Positions 7,707 to 10,578 of a stretch of DNA of 10,578 nt are shown piece after piece. The notes under the pieces were generated by a model that did no database searches, had not been told where the DNA came from, and worked only from the letters and a program-made list of their open reading frames with translations. Origin of the DNA: Thermoguttaceae bacterium. GTDB taxonomy: Bacteria; Planctomycetota; Planctomycetia; Pirellulales; Thermoguttaceae. Location of the stretch: assembly GCA_017549085.1 (NCBI GenBank), contig JAFYVO010000021.1:1-10578 (forward strand). Direction: 5' to 3'. Both the position numbers and the translations under genes were made by a program. Each line of letters begins with the position of its first letter. Within the stretch, counting starts at the first letter, position 1.

Positions 7707-9980
7707 ATGAAAAAATCGTTCCTGACGGGAGTCGTTTCGGCTCTCTTGGGCGTCGTCGCGATCGCGAGCGCTCAAAACGCCTTCTCGGCCGATTGGAAGC
7801 CGGCGGAAGGCCCGCTTCTCTCGGTCTTCGCGAAAGACGTCGACCCGACCAATCCGCTTCCGGATTACCCGCGTCCGCAAATGGAACGCGCCGAATGGAA
7901 GAGCCTGAACGGTCTTTGGGATTACGCGATCCTTCCGGTCGCCGACAAGTTCGAAGCGACGCAAGGTCAAATCCTCGTTCCGTTCTGCGCCGAATCCGCG
8001 CTCTCCGGCGTCGGTAAAAAAGTCGGCGCGGAAAACAATCTTTGGTACAAAACGACGTTCGAAGTTCCCGCCGACTGGGCCGGCAAAGAAATTATGCTGA
8101 ACTTCGGCGCCGTCGACTGGCGCGCCGACGTCTTCGTCAACGACGTTAAAGTCGGCCACCACCAAGGCGGTTTCTGCCCGTTCACGGTCGACGTTACCCG
8201 CGCGCTCAAAGCGGAAGGCGCTCAAACCCTCGTCGTGAAGGTTTGGGACCCGACGAACAAAGGCCCGCAACCGATCGGCAAACAAATCGAAAATCCGCAC
8301 GGCATTTGGTACACGCCGGTTACGGGTATTTGGCAAACCGTTTGGCTCGAACCGGTTTCGAAAGCGCACATCGTTAAAGTTCGTCCGATTCCGGATATCG
8401 ACGACATGACGTGCGCCGTCGTCGTCGAAGTCGCGAACGCCGAAGGTTGCGCGGTCAAAATCGGCGACCAAACCGCGAAAGTCGTCTCCAACAAAGCGAC
8501 GATCACGCTCGACGCCCAAGGCAAGGCTCTCTGGACGCCGGACTCCCCGAACCTCTACGACTTCGAAGTCTCGCTCGTCAAGGGCGACGCGACGGTCGAC
8601 ACGGTCAAGTCGTACTACGCGATGCGCAAGACCTCGATCGGCAAAGACGAAAAAGGTATCACCCGTCTCTTGCTGAACAACGAATTCGTCTTCCAACACG
8701 GTCCGCTCGACCAAGGTTGGTGGCCGGACGGTCTCTACACCCCGCCGACCTACGACGCGATGGTCTACGACATGAAAGTCCTCAAAGACCTCGGCTACAA
8801 CATGATCCGCAAACACATCAAAGTCGAACCGGCTCGCTACTACTACGAATGCGACCGCATGGGCTTCCTGATGTGGCAAGACATGCCGAGCGGCGATACG
8901 AAAAAATACATCGGTTTTAACGATCCGGACGCCGAACGCTCGCCGGAATCGGTCGCTTACTACGAAACCGAACTTCGTCAAATGTTCGACGCGCTCGACT
9001 TCTTCCCGTGCATCGTTATGTGGGTTCCGTTCAACGAAGGTTGGGGCCAATTCGACACCTACCGCATCGTCGACCTCTGCCGTCAACTCGACTCGACCCG
9101 TCCGATCAACTGCACCAGCGGTTGGGCCCCCCGCGCCGAATGCGGCGATATCAGCGACATGCACAAATATCGCGGCCCGGGCATGTTCCCGACCGAAGAA
9201 AACCGCGCGACCGTCCTCGGCGAATACGGCGGTCTCGGCCTGAAGGTCAGCGGTCGCGTTTGGCAAGAAGACTCGAACTGGGGCTACGGCGGTTTGTTCG
9301 AATCGAAGGATGCGCTCTTCTCGTTCTATCACAACCAAAACCGCGAAATGCGCGCGCTCATCGAAGCCGGTCTCTCGGCGGCGGTCTACACCCAAACGAC
9401 CGACGTCGAAATCGAACTCAACGGTTTCATGACCTACGACCGCGGCGAAATTAAGTTCCCGCTCGAACAAATGCGCAAGTCGAACGAAGCGCTCCGTCTT
9501 CCGGCTCCGGAAGTTAAAGTCGTCGTTCCGTGCTCGAAGAAAGACGCTCAAAAATGGAGCTACACCTTCGAACAACCGGCCGACGCCTGGGCCGCCGCCG
9601 ATTTCGACGCGTCCGCTTGGAAAGTCGGCGAAGCCGGTTTCGGCACGAAAGACACGCCGGAAACGAACGTTCGCACGATTTGGGACGGTTCCGACATTTG
9701 GATTCGTCGCGACGTTGAAATCGCCGCCGAAGACATTGAAGACGTTACCCAACTCGTCGGCTACGGCTACCACGACGAAGATTGCGAAATCTACGTCAAC
9801 GGCGTCGAAGTCGCGAAGTGCGCGGGTTACGCTTCCTACGGCTACATCGGTTTGGACGCCGTCGCGCTGAAAAAAGCGCTGAAAGCGGGCAAAAACACGA
9901 TCGCGATTCACTGCCATCAAACGAAGGGCGGTCAATACATCGACTTCGGTATCCTCCGCGAAATCCCGAAGACGAAATAA
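7707..9980 (+). CDS. Secreted glycoside hydrolase family 2 protein, 757 aa
   Basis: The N-terminus [20 protein letters not shown] is a signal peptide, with cleavage likely after ASA (residue 22) or FSA (residue 28), so the enzyme should be exported. Residues about 50-200 form the GH2 sugar-binding jelly roll ([33 protein letters not shown]), about 200-300 an Ig-like domain, and about 300-600 the catalytic barrel. The general acid/base is Glu444 in [11 protein letters not shown] and the nucleophile Glu506 in VLGEYGG, both intact. A further C-terminal jelly-roll-like domain (about 630-757, with IWIRRDVEI and EIYVNG) may bind sugar. GH2 retaining enzymes cleave beta-galactosides, beta-glucuronides or beta-mannosides; the substrate is not readable here. 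Arg codons are all CGC/CGT and Gly codons GGC/GGT except one GGA, unlike the neighbours, which suggests strong expression. It has its own promoter, structured leader and terminator. Confidence 0.93.
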   Translation: MKKSFLTGVVSALLGVVAIASAQNAFSADWKPAEGPLLSVFAKDVDPTNPLPDYPRPQMERAEWKSLNGLWDYAILPVADKFEATQGQILVPFCAESALSGVGKKVGAENNLWYKTTFEVPADWAGKEIMLNFGAVDWRADVFVNDVKVGHHQGGFCPFTVDVTRALKAEGAQTLVVKVWDPTNKGPQPIGKQIENPHGIWYTPVTGIWQTVWLEPVSKAHIVKVRPIPDIDDMTCAVVVEVANAEGCAVKIGDQTAKVVSNKATITLDAQGKALWTPDSPNLYDFEVSLVKGDATVDTVKSYYAMRKTSIGKDEKGITRLLLNNEFVFQHGPLDQGWWPDGLYTPPTYDAMVYDMKVLKDLGYNMIRKHIKVEPARYYYECDRMGFLMWQDMPSGDTKKYIGFNDPDAERSPESVAYYETELRQMFDALDFFPCIVMWVPFNEGWGQFDTYRIVDLCRQLDSTRPINCTSGWAPRAECGDISDMHKYRGPGMFPTEENRATVLGEYGGLGLKVSGRVWQEDSNWGYGGLFESKDALFSFYHNQNREMRALIEAGLSAAVYTQTTDVEIELNGFMTYDRGEIKFPLEQMRKSNEALRLPAPEVKVVVPCSKKDAQKWSYTFEQPADAWAAADFDASAWKVGEAGFGTKDTPETNVRTIWDGSDIWIRRDVEIAAEDIEDVTQLVGYGYHDEDCEIYVNGVEVAKCAGYASYGYIGLDAVALKKALKAGKNTIAIHCHQTKGGQYIDFGILREIPKTK

Positions 9981-10004
9981 GTCGACCGACTAACGCTTTT
10001 TCCC

Positions 10005-10032
10005 TCGGCGGTCGCGCTCCGTTGACCGCCGA
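10005..10032 (+). other. Hairpin after the GH2 gene, upstream of its terminator
   Basis: TCGGCGGTC (10005-10013) and GACCGCCGA (10024-10032) form a perfect 9-bp stem with a 10-nt loop, 24 nt past the GH2 stop. No T-run follows. Just downstream lies the stronger terminator at 10044, so the mature 3' end would carry two stacked hairpins, which could shield the mRNA from 3' exonucleases. Confidence 0.55.
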
Positions 10033-10043
10033 TTAAGCGCAAG

Positions 10044-10076
10044 CGCCGCGACGTTTCCAGCGTCGCGGCGTTTTTT
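10044..10076 (+). terminator. Intrinsic terminator of the GH2 gene
   Basis: CGCCGCGACG (10044-10053) and CGTCGCGGCG (10061-10070) form a perfect 10-bp GC-rich stem with a 7-nt loop, followed by TTTTTT (10071-10076). This is the strongest terminator in the window and separates GH2 from the LRR gene. Confidence 0.92.
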
Positions 10077-10107
10077 ACGCTGTTTCTTATTCCCTCTTTT
10101 TCTTTTT

Positions 10108-10112
10108 AGGAG
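10108..10112 (+). promoter_or_regulatory. Strong ribosome binding site of the LRR gene
   Basis: AGGAG followed by AG lies 6 nt before the ATG at 10119, after a T-rich unstructured stretch (10081-10107). It is the best Shine-Dalgarno in the window and fixes the start. Only 42 nt separate the preceding terminator from the ATG, and I see no clear promoter hexamers there. Confidence 0.8.
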
Positions 10113-10118
10113 AGTTCT

Positions 10119-10578
10119 ATGCCGCGCGCCTTCGAATCCCGTTTTACCGTTACTTTCCGCCCCGACGGTTCGCTCAATTTAGTCTCTTTCGACGCGACCG
10201 ATTACGACGCCTCGACCCTTGAAATCCCCGCTCAAATCTCCGGGCGCCCCGTCAAAGCGCTCGAAATCGTCTTCTCCGAAACGGACGACCTTGAACTCGA
10301 GTCGATCATTCTTCCCGACGGTCTCGAACGCGTCGACGACGGAACGTTTGAATCTTGCGACAAACTTAAAAAAATCGTTATCCCGGCGAGCGTTCGCGAA
10401 ATCGGCGCCCGCGCGTTCGCGTATTGCTCGGCGCTGACGCAAGTCGTCATCCCGGAAGGCGTCGGAACGATCGGAGAAAGCGCGTTCGAGCGTTGCTCGG
10501 CGCTGACGCAAGTCGTCATCCCGGAAGGCGTCGGAACGATCGGAGAAAGCGCGTTCGAGCATTGCTCGGCGCTGACGC
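10119..10578 (+). CDS. BspA-like leucine-rich repeat protein (LRR_5), 5' part only
   Basis: The reading frame is open from the ATG to the right edge (153 complete codons) without a stop. After about 35 residues with a beta-rich look (FTVTFRPDGSLNLVSFDA), the protein enters BspA/TpLRR-type leucine-rich repeats of 23 residues with the pattern L-x-x-I-x-I-P-x-x-V-x-x-I-G-x-x-A-F-x-x-C-S-x, for example KIVIPASVREIGARAFAYCS. The repeats form a curved solenoid used for protein or surface binding. No signal peptide is visible at this start, so the visible part looks cytoplasmic or exported by another route. The last two complete repeats are almost identical at DNA level. In planctomycetes and gut bacteria such proteins are often large; a specific function cannot be assigned. 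Confidence 0.85.
   Translation, partial: MPRAFESRFTVTFRPDGSLNLVSFDATDYDASTLEIPAQISGRPVKALEIVFSETDDLELESIILPDGLERVDDGTFESCDKLKKIVIPASVREIGARAFAYCSALTQVVIPEGVGTIGESAFERCSALTQVVIPEGVGTIGESAFEHCSALT
10424..10578 (+). repeat. 69-bp tandem direct repeat inside the LRR gene
   Basis: Copy 1 (10424-10492) and copy 2 (10493-10561) are identical except for the last base (G to A, giving CGT to CAT, Arg to His); a third copy begins at 10562 and matches through the window edge. Each unit encodes one 23-residue leucine-rich repeat, so gain or loss of units keeps the frame. The preceding repeats (before 10424) are diverged, so the identical copies arose recently by duplication or are kept alike by recombination. 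Confidence 0.95.

Noticed and set aside
7704..9935. 743-codon minus-strand open frame across the GH2 gene
   Set aside because: Same codon-bias effect: GH2 avoids TTA, CTA and TCA. The translated product is Arg/Val/Asp/Phe-rich with no family-like motif, no ribosome binding site and no promoter.

Overview
The window is CpG-rich, high-GC bacterial DNA that fits a Planctomycetota genome, perhaps a gut- or rumen-type relative of Pirellulales. This is an inference from protein style: a GyrB with an enlarged C-terminal half, a very long U32 protein, a secreted GH2 enzyme, a TIM-barrel isomerase-like protein and a BspA-type leucine-rich repeat protein. No rRNA, tRNA, CRISPR array or insertion sequence was seen.

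Layout, left to right. Bases 1 to about 236 look foreign to the rest. CpG is sparse there, and the segment holds the 3' end of an unknown minus-strand gene plus its own intrinsic terminator. It abuts, in mid-gene, the C-terminal two thirds of gyrB (about 237-2162), whose ATPase domain is missing. The join is most simply an assembly or amplification chimera, otherwise a real rearrangement. All remaining genes are on the plus strand: a seven-repeat TPR protein (2351-3244), an 857-residue U32 family protein (3393-5966), a xylose-isomerase-like TIM-barrel protein (6349-7395), a secreted GH2 glycoside hydrolase (7707-9980), and the start of an LRR_5/BspA-like protein (10119 to the right edge) that runs off the window inside a near-perfect 69-bp tandem repeat.

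The genes look like separate transcription units, not one operon. Intrinsic terminators follow the U32 and GH2 genes and probably gyrB. Two good sigma70-type promoters, each with a 17-nt spacer, precede the TIM-barrel and GH2 genes, and each would give a leader of about 200 nt with a hairpin. The GH2 leader starts almost at the predicted +1 with a long interrupted stem-loop (7505-7559). The GH2 gene also uses only CGC/CGT for Arg and, with one exception, only GGC/GGT for Gly, unlike its neighbours, which suggests high expression. The TIM-barrel and GH2 genes may both serve carbohydrate use, but nothing in the sequence proves a shared pathway.

I did not find a clearly new multi-gene system. 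The points most worth a second look are the chimeric left junction, the Asn at the quinolone-related GyrB position, the structured leaders with codon-optimised GH2, and the recent repeat expansion in the LRR gene.
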